Assembly: GCA_002803225.1 (NCBI GenBank)
Contig: NXFV01001146.1
Coordinates: forward strand, 1-64,000
Length of the DNA stretch: 64,000 nt
Direction of reading: 5' to 3'
DNA from: Gamarada debralockiae
Taxonomy: Eukaryota; Ascomycota; Leotiomycetes; Helotiales; Hyphodiscaceae
Below, in pieces: positions 10,485-20,753 of this stretch; positions within the stretch are counted from its first letter, which is position 1, and each line of letters begins with the position of its first letter. The position numbers and the translations under genes are program-made. The notes beneath the pieces are model-generated. The model did no database searches. It was not told the origin of the DNA and saw only the letters and a program-made list of their open reading frames with translations.

Positions 10485-12122
10485 TCACAATCCATCAGAA
10501 GCCGGAGGTCCCTTATAAACTACATCATTCATTAGCAACTTCCAAAACCCATCCCATAAAGAGGGTCAAAAAGAGAAGAGAGTGAATAGGGGCATACCTT
10601 TGCGAGCATAAATGCCGTACCAAACCGCCGAAATAGCCAGGAAGCCGACCAAAACTACCGACGCATAATTCATCGAGACGTCAGTAACTGGTAACGCACC
10701 GGGCATACTGAATAGCACGGTCTCAAAAGCGATCCAGACCAATGCAACGACATTGACTATTGGTCCAATGACTGGTCCGCAGTTCCAGCGTGCCTGATTG
10801 ACTTGGTGGCGCTTGTTCCAAAGAAGGGAAATACCGATAGGGATTGCGTAGGAAACAGCTAATGCAATGACACCTACGGAAACGAAGGCTGTGAATGCGG
10901 ACGAGGAGCCGAGGTTGATGAGGCCCAGGAGCATCTGAACGATGGTAGTAAGAGCCAAAGCCCAAACAGGAACGCCGAGCTTGTCGTTCACGACGGCGAA
11001 GAGTCGAGCACCGGGAATAGCGTCGTCGCGGGCAAAGGCCCAGGTGCAGCGGGAAGCAGCGACGGTGATGCTAATGGAGCAGAACATTGTCACTCCAAGG
11101 ACGAGGAAAGTGAGGCCGAGACCACCACCTGGGCTACCCATGACGGTGTGGAAGATATATGGCAGAGCTTGAGAGACCGGGGCACCGACAACGTCGGCCA
11201 GGGGTGGCATGGTGACGCAAATGGGGATGATGAAGAAGAGACCTGCGATGCCGCCAACTGGGACGCAAAGTGACATTGCCTTAGGCACCTTGACTGCGGG
11301 ATCAGCGACCTCCTCGGCCATGGAAGAGATCATGCCGATTGCAGAGAACGTGTAAGCTGCAGGAAGGAGGCCAATAAAAAAAGTAAAACCGCCATATCCG
11401 GAGAAGCTAGTATCGTAGTGGCCGAGTGCATAGCTTGCAGAATGACGGCCAACATCAGCCTTAACTGAGAGGGCGATTAGGATGATGAGAATACTAATGC
11501 CGGTCCATGCAGCGCAAATGGTATCGACCATAGGCAGAAACTTGTTGCCAAACGCGCAGATGACGAAAGCACCTAAGCAAACGGCGTAGAAAATGAGCAG
11601 GAGTTGCCAATCATTGAGGAGGAAGTCAGGGTGGTACATGGCGACGGTTGCCGAGACGAGCGACGCAAAACCGAAGTTCACAGACAGCGTGATGGTCCAG
11701 TTTCCAATAAGCCAAACCCATCCCGTGATGAAGGACAGAACCGTCTTGTGGCGTTTGGCGATCTGGAAAGACCAATAGTAGGGGCCGGCAGAGGTGGGAT
11801 AACGTGATGCGAGCTCGCTGAGGGAGAGAGCGACACATTCATCCAGGACGAGAACGACGAGCCAGCCGACGAAGATTGAGAGCTGGCCGCCGCCGTAGAT
11901 GGCGCTAATAAGTGGTCCACCTTCACCATAGGGAATGGCGGCGATGGCGAGGGTTTGGAAGAGCAGCGTGAAGAGTGAACGGTTGCGGCGGAGCTCAGGG
12001 GTGTAGCCTAGAGCAGTCAAACTGTCGAGGTCGTGATGCTCAATACCACCATTCTCGCCAGCATCAGGGGGAGAAGGAGGCGTGGCCTTCTCGTCCGCCA
12101 ACTTGGACTCCACCGACGACAT
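10485..12122 (-). CDS. APC-family amino acid/choline permease
   Basis: The main exon 12122-10598 is followed by a 78-nt intron (GTATGC...TGTAG) and a short last exon 10519-10485, which adds VYKGPPASDGL. The total is 519 residues. The spliced tail matches the usual end of this family and replaces the read-through PLFTLFSF. The protein has about 12 membrane helices. The N-terminal block LGYTPELRRNRSLFTLL and the substrate-pocket stretch IPYGEGGPL are typical of fungal choline, GABA and amino-acid permeases. The exact substrate cannot be told. The start MSSVESKL at 12122 is preferred to an upstream Met (12260), because those 46 residues are non-conserved and Ser/Thr/Arg-rich. Four GATA motifs upstream suggest nitrogen control. 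Its upstream neighbour on the same strand is an ammonium transporter. Confidence 0.88.
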
Positions 12123-12163
12123 GATTGCAGTATTGGTTGATCGTAAGGAATTGTGGTGTTTGT

Positions 12164-12614
12164 TGATAAGGACTGATTGGCGTCGCGAAAAGGTGAATGC
12201 ACGCAATGTCGTGCCACGTGGTACAACTTCACTTCCGGGAAGTTTGATGCTTGTGCGCAAGCAGGTACGCAGAACTCACGATGCACGTGACCTTATTGAT
12301 AGCGAGGTCCAATTCAATGGCCGAGGATACAAGCTTTACTTCCAGCAAGTCGACGCGTCGAACCTAGACTGGCTCCCAATTGCTTGATGCTTGACGAGAA
12401 CGACTATTTCAACAAAAGAGAACGAAGGAGAAATGTGCGAAGTTGTATCTCCTTATCAGGCTTCTATTCCCCATCCATATGCAGCTTCTACATCCAGGAG
12501 GTGCGCTTCGGTACCGGTACAACGGACGTCCTCTTCCCTGTCCTCGGGTTCTTGAGACTTGAGAGGGAATTGTCTGGGTCGTCTTGCAGACTGACAGCTT
12601 ACGCATACTTATCA
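12164..12614. promoter_or_regulatory. Four GATA-factor motifs upstream of permease
   Basis: HGATAR-type sites lie at 12164-12170 (TGATAAG, plus), 12297-12302 (TGATAG, plus), 12452-12458 and 12608-12614 (TGATAAG on the minus strand). All are within 500 bp of the permease start. In fungi AreA/Nit2-type GATA factors use such sites to turn on nitrogen-scavenging genes when preferred nitrogen is absent. Binding here is inferred. Confidence 0.5.
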
Positions 12615-13300
12615 GTACACCACATCTCCTCCCCTTCTCCCTATCCGAGTTACCTCAAACCAATCACCCAGCCTGGTCGCATTTTGCTTTTGCATCAATT
12701 TTTGGATGGCGAAACAAAGTTTATTGCCAACGGGTCGTTTTCTACGAATGCGGTTGGCTAAATTTTAGGGGCAGACGGCATGGGGGACTGCTTGGCGCAA
12801 AATGGTCCTTTTTTTGCCTGAAATGGGGAAGGCGCTTCCGCAGCATCCTTGAGTTGGAATCACGTGAATGTGGGGAGTTCTTTGCAAGGAAGTCATAGCG
12901 GCCGTTCCCTGTTGATAGCTTCGGTAATTGTCACTCGGAGAAGACACAGTTCGTGGACGGTTGGACGATTGGAGGAGATGAAGGAGTAAAGTGTGGAAAT
13001 GGAGGGCGGGGAAATGCGTCATATTAATAACTTAGGCGTGACACATTGTTTCTGCGTTGTTTACAAGGCGAAAACAGCTGCTTGAGTAATCTGATTCGGG
13101 ATCATGTTACCCAAAAAGGGAAAGATGTCATCAAAGATCTAGAGTTGATGGTTGAATTGGAAGCATATCATTCAAATGCTTGACGATGGCCTCCCAAAGA
13201 CTATGTACATCTATCTAGCTTTGGTGCAAGAATTGATTCTCAAAGCACATGTCTGCTATGCAAAGATCAGGTATTCATTCTAGTGTGTCCACACATGGAT
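12615..13300. other. Intergenic, nothing seen
   Basis: Between the ammonium transporter 3' end and the permease upstream region. Short ORFs here overlap in all frames and show no domain. Confidence 0.5.
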
Positions 13301-14755
13301 CTATTCCAGTGTGACAGCTCCATTCTTGAAGGGATGGTAGTTATCTTCGCATTGTCCATCGAAAGATTCTTCCATCTCAGCAGCATCCATTCCTGCAACG
13401 ATGTCCCTATTGACGATTAGCGAAGATCCTGTGAATTGGTAACAGCAACTTACTCGTCCTTAGCCAGCACTTCCAGGCCAGGAACACAATCAATCAGAGC
13501 GATAATGATGTATGACCCAACAAACGACCAGGTCATGCCAATCAGCGCCTCCAGTAGTTGGATTCCCAGTTGCTTGATATTGCCATCGAAGAATACACCG
13601 CCATCAATCTCCGTGGCACCATCATAGGCAGCGACTTGCTTCTGCGCGAAAAGCCCAGTCGAAATTGTGCCCAATACGCCAAGGACGAAGTGGGTTGCGA
13701 AAGAATCGCCATTGTCAACCCAGCGTAGACGAGCAGCAAGCTTGGTGAACTTAATCCGCAGGGCTTGTCTGCCGACGATGGCACCAACAACCCCAAAGAA
13801 GAAGGAAGTAGGCATGTCGATAAAGCCAGCAGATGGAGTGATCATAACAAGACCCGCAATCGCGCCCATGAAAGTCGAATCGAGCGACCACTTCCCAGTT
13901 TCGAAGTATGTGATACAAGCCCAGGTCATCGCACCGCCAGACGCGCAAAGATTGGTTACGCAGAGTGCCATGATGGATTTGAAGTTGAGGCTAAGTGTAG
14001 TGCCGGCGTCAAAGGCAAGCCAAGAGTTCCATATGATGACCAGAGCGATGAGTTGGGACATCGAGTTTCCGGGACGGTGGAGCTTCAGGTGTGATGGTGT
14101 TCGTATGGCGGACTTCTTTGATCGGAAGAGAGGGTAGGAGAGGTACACGCTGAGAGCTGTCGCGGTTGCGCTTGAGCAGATGTGGACTGGGGTTCCTCCT
14201 GCGAAGTCTAGGACGCCCATGTTGCCCAAGAATCCCGTCTCTGACCATACCATATGAGCCAATGGGCAGTAGATGAAAGTAGCCCAAAACTGGAGCATAA
14301 GTCAGTCAACGCAATCTTGGGAGAGTGGGTTGACTTACGAAGATAAATGGAATAAGGGGCAGAGTTCGACCACGCTCACAAGCTCCTCCAACAGCAATTG
14401 CGCAGACCGTAGCCTCGAAAACAAGCTGGAATTCGCTGAAGAGAATTGCAGGTATCGTTCCAACAGGTTCAGACAGTACACCACGATGGAAAGCATACTT
14501 GAAGTCTCCAATGACGCCGGAGCCTTCTCCGTAGGCAAGTGAGTAACCAATAACGAACCACTGAATCGAGCAGACTCCAATTGACAAGATCCCGGGCATG
14601 AAAGAGGCCATGCCATTGCGGCGGTGGGAATAACCAGAATATGCAAGGCCAACAGCTGGTATGATAGGCCAGCAGAAGACAGTGCATACAAGCACGAAGA
14701 GAGTGTCTGTCAAGGAACACTTCTCCCATGCCTCGAGGACGGTAGAGGCGGACAT
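13301..14755 (-). CDS. AMT/MEP-family ammonium transporter
   Basis: Three exons: 14755-14339, 14289-13454 and 13406-13301, with introns of 49 and 47 nt. They encode 452 residues. The protein is an 11-helix channel-like ammonium transporter of the plasma membrane. The signature DFAGGTPVHICSS carries the first pore histidine (about H175). The second twin histidine is in DSFATHFVLG (about H339), where most family members read HGVGG. Both pore histidines are thus kept but their surroundings are divergent. The last exon gives an acidic tail (EDIVAGMDAAEMEES) and ends GAVTLE. GATA motifs lie 130-142 bp before the start codon. The sequence belongs to a divergent fungal AMT branch; a transport versus sensor role cannot be decided. 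Confidence 0.88.
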
Positions 14756-14883
14756 GATGGAGGAAAGAGGTGAGTTGTCTTCACTTTTCGTGGCGTAGAG
14801 TAGGGGGTATCAGTGAAGAGGCTGCGACGAAAAAGGATTACAGGAGTTCGCCATGAAAGATGAAGTAACTTTCTTTCCTGCGT

Positions 14884-14897
14884 CTTATCGTGTTATC
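14884..14897 (-). promoter_or_regulatory. Paired GATA motifs before ammonium transporter
   Basis: The minus strand reads CGATAACACGATAAG, giving two HGATAR motifs 4 bp apart and about 130 bp upstream of the start codon at 14755. Paired close sites are favoured by AreA-type factors. Regulation is inferred. Confidence 0.5.
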
Positions 14898-15716
14898 GGT
14901 GGATTGTTTTGGTTGTGATGACAGGGATCCTCGATTTATGCATGAGCTCCGACGCGGAAGCACGAACTCCACTTTTATGTCCAATCCGAAAGAGGCAACT
15001 AAAACGGCATTCGAAGTGTCGCGTTAGAGTTGATATGGCATCCGTCAATTGCACCATTAAGCTTATGGATAGCTACTTCAGAGTTAGTAATGGAAATTTG
15101 ATGGCAAATGAAGGTAAGATTTAAGCTCAAAGGCCAGGTAGTTATGAAGAAAGGCTCTCCCACCTGGCCTTCCTACTGTACATATGCCTCCTTCCCATCT
15201 ACTTTCAGCTTCGATCTGCATTTCAATCGAACGTTCCAGAAATTACTAGAAATCGGGTCACTCTGCAGAGCACTGCCATTTCTCAGGATCAGTCAATCAA
15301 GATGAAAGTTCTGGTATTGAAGAGAAACTGTCCAAAAAGTCCCCCACCACGCAGACCTCGATGAGCCTCGCACGTTTCTATTCGGGTTGTGTCATTCAAA
15401 TTGAGAGTAATCATCCACCTAGGCAACATTTCCTTCCTTTGGATACCAGACGTTCAGTTGGTTAGTGAGGGTTCTCAGCTGGGAAATATTTGGCGGCCCG
15501 AAGAGCGCCTCTCAGGTCTGTCAGGAACCTCATGCTGCTCCTCTTGCTGCGAATCCTCAGTCGCTCGTCCTCGAACCTTCGCCAGATCGGTTTCCTCACT
15601 AGAAGCAGTCGGGACTGAAAGTCCGGATCCGCCAGCATTCGTCGGTCGTATTAGAGTTATTCTACCTCGAACGGCCAGCCTATGACACGTCCAGGCATCG
15701 GCGCTATTCACGGATA
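14898..15716. other. Intergenic, nothing further seen
   Basis: Separates the ammonium transporter promoter from the 3' end of the Zn2Cys6 gene. No gene or repeat stands out. Confidence 0.5.
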
Positions 15717-17069
15717 TCAGAACAGACACGATGCGGCTGCGATTTCATCGAAATACTCCCACCAACCCATTTGCAGGCAGCCCGACTTCTCATCGTCCAG
15801 TTTCGCCCATCTTCTCTCCAGATAGGAAGTCAAAGAGCGAAGACTTTCGAAGGACAGGTAAGACGACGAATGCATGATACTCCGTCGGATCGCAGCCCTC
15901 TGTTCATCGAGCAGGCAATGTGTTCCAACCACGAGCAAGGGAAATAGAATACAGTGATGAAGTTTGAGTGTTAGAGCAGTGCCGTCCACGACCACCATGC
16001 AACTAGTCACAGCTTGCTGAACCAGAGGATGTCCAACTTCGAGGCCGCTAAGTGCTCGATACAAAAACACTGATGCGGTGAAGCGGTACACGGAGCAGAA
16101 TGCAGCCCATGCCAATCGATCCGGGTCTTTGTCGTCGGCCTCTAGCTGTCGAGTTTCTTGTTCGTCAAGAGCCATCTGGATCGAAAGCAGAACATCAATG
16201 GGGACGGTAGTTTTGAGGTGAAGAACTCCATGGCCAAACGTCGCAAGTTGTGAAAGTATAGCCATTGTCTCCAGAAAATCATCATCCGAATTAACAGCTC
16301 CCCACCACGCCTCGTATCCACCCAACTCGGCCCAGAATGATACCTCGAAGTATGGTTCATCGCCAATCAACAGCGCATGAGTAAGATCCATAGTCGCAAA
16401 TATCGAGAGCAGCAAAATCGGCAGCTCCTTCTTCGACTCGAATATCCCCTTCACGCCTCCCCAGTGTTTCAATATCGCCTTCCCTCCAACAAGATGGTGA
16501 TGCGTCGCTGAGTTTTCCGTACTAGGTTCGATGATTCCATCTAAGATACAGAGCAGTACATTGGCGATGAACAAAGAATTATTGACTTCGTCGTTATGTG
16601 CCGCGATCAAATGCTTCCTGAAAATGCGGAGGGCATTATTACGATCCTGAATCCGCGCCAGGCTCGCCTGCTCATCTGGACTTCGATACGCATACGTTTG
16701 GTGCGCGTTCGCGACTGCGACAGCTGATTGAAGTAGGATCGGATCTTGCGCGAGGATCTTCAAGTCGAGCTGAGGAACGGTGTTGGATAGGTTGAAGCGC
16801 GGCAGCAATTCGTTTTCAAAGTAGAGTAGATGGTGATCCTGATTCTTCTGCAGTGTAGGCGGTTGATAGAGCGGTATCTTTTTTCCAGCTAATCGGCCTC
16901 TGGACGCGACGCAGTCTGTCCAGCGAAGACGGACCTTTCCATAGTCACAGCGACGACCGATTTTTGCGCATTTCTCGCATCCCGGTAGCGTTAGGTCGCA
17001 AATGACACGCCGCTCTTTGCATCCCCAGCACGAACCTTCGACTGTCCGTATCCTCGGCTGGCCTGGCAT
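15717..17069 (-). CDS. Zn2Cys6 transcription factor
   Basis: Single exon of 450 residues if started at MPGQPRIR (17069). A frame-open Met at 17150 would add 27 residues rich in His and Pro. The binuclear zinc cluster is at residues 14-41: C-x2-C-x6-C-x6-C-x2-C-x6-C, beginning CWGCKERRVIC. The remainder is helical and resembles the fungal-specific Fungal_trans_2 regulatory domain, with blocks such as HHLVGGKAILKHWGG and an aromatic C-terminal end (WWEYFDE). Such factors are nuclear and bind CGG-containing sites. The target is unknown. It lies between the ammonium transporter and the deoxyribose-phosphate aldolase genes, all on one strand but with 0.5-1 kb gaps, so a regulatory link is only possible. 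Confidence 0.9.
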   Translation of the reverse strand: MPGQPRIRTVEGSCWGCKERRVICDLTLPGCEKCAKIGRRCDYGKVRLRWTDCVASRGRLAGKKIPLYQPPTLQKNQDHHLLYFENELLPRFNLSNTVPQLDLKILAQDPILLQSAVAVANAHQTYAYRSPDEQASLARIQDRNNALRIFRKHLIAAHNDEVNNSLFIANVLLCILDGIIEPSTENSATHHHLVGGKAILKHWGGVKGIFESKKELPILLLSIFATMDLTHALLIGDEPYFEVSFWAELGGYEAWWGAVNSDDDFLETMAILSQLATFGHGVLHLKTTVPIDVLLSIQMALDEQETRQLEADDKDPDRLAWAAFCSVYRFTASVFLYRALSGLEVGHPLVQQAVTSCMVVVDGTALTLKLHHCILFPLLVVGTHCLLDEQRAAIRRSIMHSSSYLSFESLRSLTSYLERRWAKLDDEKSGCLQMGWWEYFDEIAAASCLF

Positions 17070-17606
17070 TGAATGGTTGAAGACATGAGCTTTGAAGTGT
17101 CCTGGCGATGGCTTCAGTGGTGATGGATGGTAGAGAAGGGAGAGAGACACGACGACACAGCAAAAGAAATGCAGAAAGCGCGGACTCTCCGAGTTCCTTA
17201 TCGCTTTGGATAAACGAGAGTGTGGCCCCCGCGGTTTGGGTTCTCATTTTGGGCACTGTCACGTGGTTTCGTGGGGGTTAGCATTGAACTCCTTCCTCTT
17301 TGGGACATTTTCTTTTTAAATGTCTTAAACCCCCTGAAGAGACCTCTCGCATCTGATGGGCAAAGGGGTTTAGCCTTTCACTTCAGGAAGGAGGTCAATG
17401 GAAGTATTAGACCGTTTTCTGCTCCAACAAGCGCTTATGCACCTTTCAAAAGTCTTGAATTGGCACGGTTTTAATTCTTAAGTCGCTCGAAAAAGAGCAA
17501 CGTCTTTATTTTCATCATCGTCGTGGTTCCTTCATGAGTCATGGCCATCCTTGGATCTAAATGCTTGCCATCCAGTCCCTTTTGACACCGCGCTGTCGCA
17601 CGCACC
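17070..17606. other. Intergenic, nothing seen
   Basis: This is upstream of the Zn2Cys6 gene and downstream of the aldolase gene. The plus-strand frame at 17220-17474 has no domain and is not called. Confidence 0.5.
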
Positions 17607-18520
17607 TCAATATGCTCCCGATCCTGTATCTCCAGATGGGAATGCAGGAACCGCTACCTCAATCCGCTCGGCTCCAATACCTCTCTTCACAGCTTCGTCA
17701 AGAATCGGACCCGTGGCCGTCGCTCCTACCCTCGACACCCCCAAAGCCTTTACTCTCAGCAGATCATCCAACGTCCTGATCCCACCAGCAGCCTTGATCT
17801 TCACATTGCCCTTGACATGCTTCTTCATGAGTTCCAAATGCGGAATCGTCGCTCCCTTGTAATTGTAGTCTCCGTTCGCTCCCTTCACGAACCCATACCC
17901 CGTAGAAGTCTTAACGAAAGCTACACCGATATCACTGCAGATTTCGCAGAGCTTGATGATTTCCTTGTCCGTGAGATCTAGGTACCTCAGCATCCATCCA
18001 AGCCCCCACAAAACAAGGAGTAAACTTACAGTCATTCTCAAAAATCACCTTGAGAATCGCACCCTTCCCAACGACAACTTTATTCACAGCCGCGATCTCG
18101 TTAGCGACATACTCCCACTTCCCAGATAAAACACGGCCAACATTGACCACCATGTCGATTTCCTTGCCGCCTTCTTCGGCTGCTCGTCTGGCTTCGAAGA
18201 CTTTGACTTCTGTCGTGGAGTTTCCGTGCGGGAAGCCGATCACAGGACAGACGAGGACGGAGGTGCCTTCTAATTGCTTCTTGGCGAAGAGGATGTGGTA
18301 TGGCTTGACACAGGCTGGAATTTGTTAGTAAGATTGAGGATTAAACCGGGGAAGAGCCTGTTAGAGGTTTACCGGTGGCCACGCCGTATTTCTTGCTGAT
18401 TTGTAGACCGGCGAGCACATCGTCGTCTGTCATGGTGGGGTGCAGCAGGCTGTGGTCTATCATCTTGGCGAGGTCGTCGAGATTGACGTTCAACGTCGTG
18501 GGTCTGCTGCTTGATGCCAT
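17607..18520 (-). CDS. deoC: Deoxyribose-phosphate aldolase (DERA)
   Basis: Exons 18520-18373, 18314-18030 and 17977-17607, with introns of 58 and 52 nt, encode 267 residues, the normal family length. The enzyme cleaves 2-deoxyribose-5-phosphate to glyceraldehyde-3-phosphate and acetaldehyde in nucleoside salvage. The Schiff-base lysine is in VKTSTGYG (K167), and the second active-site lysine is in KIKAAGGIRT (K205). DMVVNVG lines the barrel. The second intron must end at CCTAG, not at the earlier GAG, to give the conserved ENDYLTDKE; the earlier site would run into a stop. The start at MASSSRP is the first Met with open frame. It is cytosolic by absence of a signal. A ribokinase gene lies 42 kb away, so the two are not clustered. 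Confidence 0.95.
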
Positions 18521-19249
18521 AATGAGGAACTGCAGTAGGCTTTGATGATCAGTCGATTCGAAATTGATAGAAGTTTGATAATGAGCTGGTCGAAATATTG
18601 CTGCGAAGAACACGCGCTGGCAGGTCCCTGAAAAGAGGGGTATTTAGCAGTTGAACCGACTCCTCAAAGAGGCAGGTTAACCGGCCGACAAACGAATAAA
18701 CAATACAAGAGAGACTTCCTGCATCTCTCACGGCTTTTTTTATTCAAACTCCCCCGAAAATTCTTTCAAGCCTCATAAGTAGCAAGTCCTCTGAGACTAC
18801 CTCGAGTGAGGGATGCTCTCGTAAAGCTCAAGGGCCTGAGAATGCTTCCACGTGACCTGCCTAGTTGCAAACTTCTTCCCTCGTGGTTCCTTGCTAGATT
18901 TGGCAGGGAGCGCAACATTGGTATCTAAATAGAAAATTCTCGTTACTATCTTTACTCAATCACTCCTGTGCCTTCTCTCTTTTTGTAGATGAGACCGCTT
19001 TACAGCACCGCTCCTTATCAATGGAAGCGTTTTCCTCGCACATGGTCAATGTCGTTTCTAGCGTTACACACCTGAGTCCTCATCCTCAGAAGTCGACGAG
19101 AAGAAACTAAGTAAATTCTATTAAATTCACTTTCGCCTTTGGAAGTGAATATCAAGCGTCTAAATGTCGTTCCCACAACTTTTCCACAAGTTCTTATATT
19201 TCCTCTCCGCTTTACCACAAAATTCCGGATTCCAACGTCATTGCCCACA
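18521..19249. other. Divergent intergenic region
   Basis: Lies between the aldolase start and the 5' end of a UbiA pseudogene on the opposite strand. No motif is strong enough to report. Confidence 0.5.
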
Positions 19250-20305
19250 ATGGCCAGACTCAGCTCATTCAAACTCCCTCCCTACACACCTCCTCAAACC
19301 AGCATCCTCTCCTACTACCACCATCATGGGTCCCATATACCGAACTCGCACGAATCGACAAACCAATCGGCTTCCTCTACATCTTCTATCCATTTCTCCT
19401 CAGTGCCCTCGCAGCCTGCATATCACCTTGGCCAATCCTCCCATCCAAACTCAGTTCCACAATCCTCATCCTCCTCCCTGCCGTAATCATGCTCGGCAGC
19501 GTCGGCCGTACTTGGAACGACATTGTCGATTGCGACCTCGATCGTTACGTTGCTCGATCTCGTCTCAGACCTATCGCTCGTCGTGCTATCCCTGTTCCGA
19601 ATGCTTTTCTTTTCTTTGTTGTCCAGCTGGCGATTGGATTGGGCATTTTATTCTCGATTGTCAAGGAGGTCCTGTATTATGCCGCTCCGCTTATGGGTGT
19701 TGGAGTCGCGCATCCATTCGCGAAGCGCGTCACGCGTTATCCAGCGGTCGCACTTACATTTCGGGGAGTTAGTTGGCTGTACAGTCCTTAGAGTTAACCC
19801 CTGGGAACTGATGATAGAGGATACCACCAACGGAACCGCACTGGGCTGTCTTTTCCTCTCTTACGTCGTCTGGCAAATCCTTCACGACAGCATCTATGCG
19901 AATTAAGATGTCCGGAACGACGAGAAGGCTGGTGTGAAGTCAATGGTCGTTCGACATAAGGAGGAAATGGGGTTTCTTTTGTCAAGACTGGGACAGATGC
20001 TGGTTGCTTTACTTGCGCTCACTTGTCTCTGTATGGATGCTGGCTTGGTATATTATGTTTGCGCTACTAGTGAAAGCGGACTTTGGTTGTTGGTCATGAT
20101 GCGGAAGGTTAATTTCAAGGATTCGGAGAGCTGTTTGTGGTGGTTCCAGAATGGAGGGGGTATGGTTGTTAGAGGAGTAGTTCACATTGGGACTGTTGGG
20201 AGAATATTGGAGAAGAATCGAGATATACTGATGGAAGGATGGAATGTGTACTCCATATGGTGTTTCGGACTTTGGACGACAAAACTTCACGCATACATTG
20301 ATTGA
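19250..20305 (+). pseudogene. Decayed UbiA-type prenyltransferase
   Basis: Reading across three frames gives an almost full-length UbiA/COQ2-like aromatic prenyltransferase. The N-terminus MARLSSFKLPPYTPP sits in one frame. One base seems lost near 19310-19320, after which the text continues WVPYTELARIDKPIGF. The first Asp-rich motif NDIVDCDLDR is intact. A second one-base loss at about 19765-19775 separates YPAVALTF from VGCTVLRVNPWELM. A TAA at 19904-19906 stops the frame inside the second Asp-rich motif (YAN-stop-DVRNDEKAG), where family members read YAxQDxxxD. The same frame then stays open to 20305 with four more likely helices. These enzymes attach prenyl chains to aromatic rings in ubiquinone or meroterpenoid pathways. 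No partner genes lie nearby. Sequencing error could explain one lesion but hardly three. Confidence 0.82.
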
Positions 20306-20753
20306 CTCATTGAAGTACATTGAGACCGATTGCAGGCGTTTGGTCGAATTAACGCGGACTGGGGAAATTTGAGCTCATGTAGAAACGAGAAGCAAGAAAA
20401 CTCAAGTGATTCGTCTGCCACCAGGACCCGATGGGCCAGTTTCATCTACAAGCATCTCTCTAGGTCCCGCCGGCTCCTCCGAACTCCCATGGCTTTGCCA
20501 TTCGAACCTTGGTGAACAGCTACGCGAGATTTGTCACCAGGAAGGAAGTCACGCGTGATGACATCATGACAGCCGTCCCCGTGGTTTCGTGTTAACTCGA
20601 CGCGTTGTCCTCGCAGATACCGACCATTTCAATCCTCCGCCATTCGACCCTGGCTTTGGAACTCTACTCTTGCAGATTAGTATCTTAAATAGTATCTTTA
20701 TTCATATATCATACATTATCAACCTCATCGTTTCAAGAGTTGCATCACCCATC
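20306..20753. other. Intergenic, nothing seen
   Basis: Upstream of the DUF2461 gene. No gene or repeat recognised. Confidence 0.5.

Noticed and set aside
19250..20305. Meroterpenoid biosynthetic cluster around the UbiA sequence
   Set aside because: No terpene cyclase, P450, polyketide synthase or FMO gene lies within reach, and the UbiA gene itself is broken.
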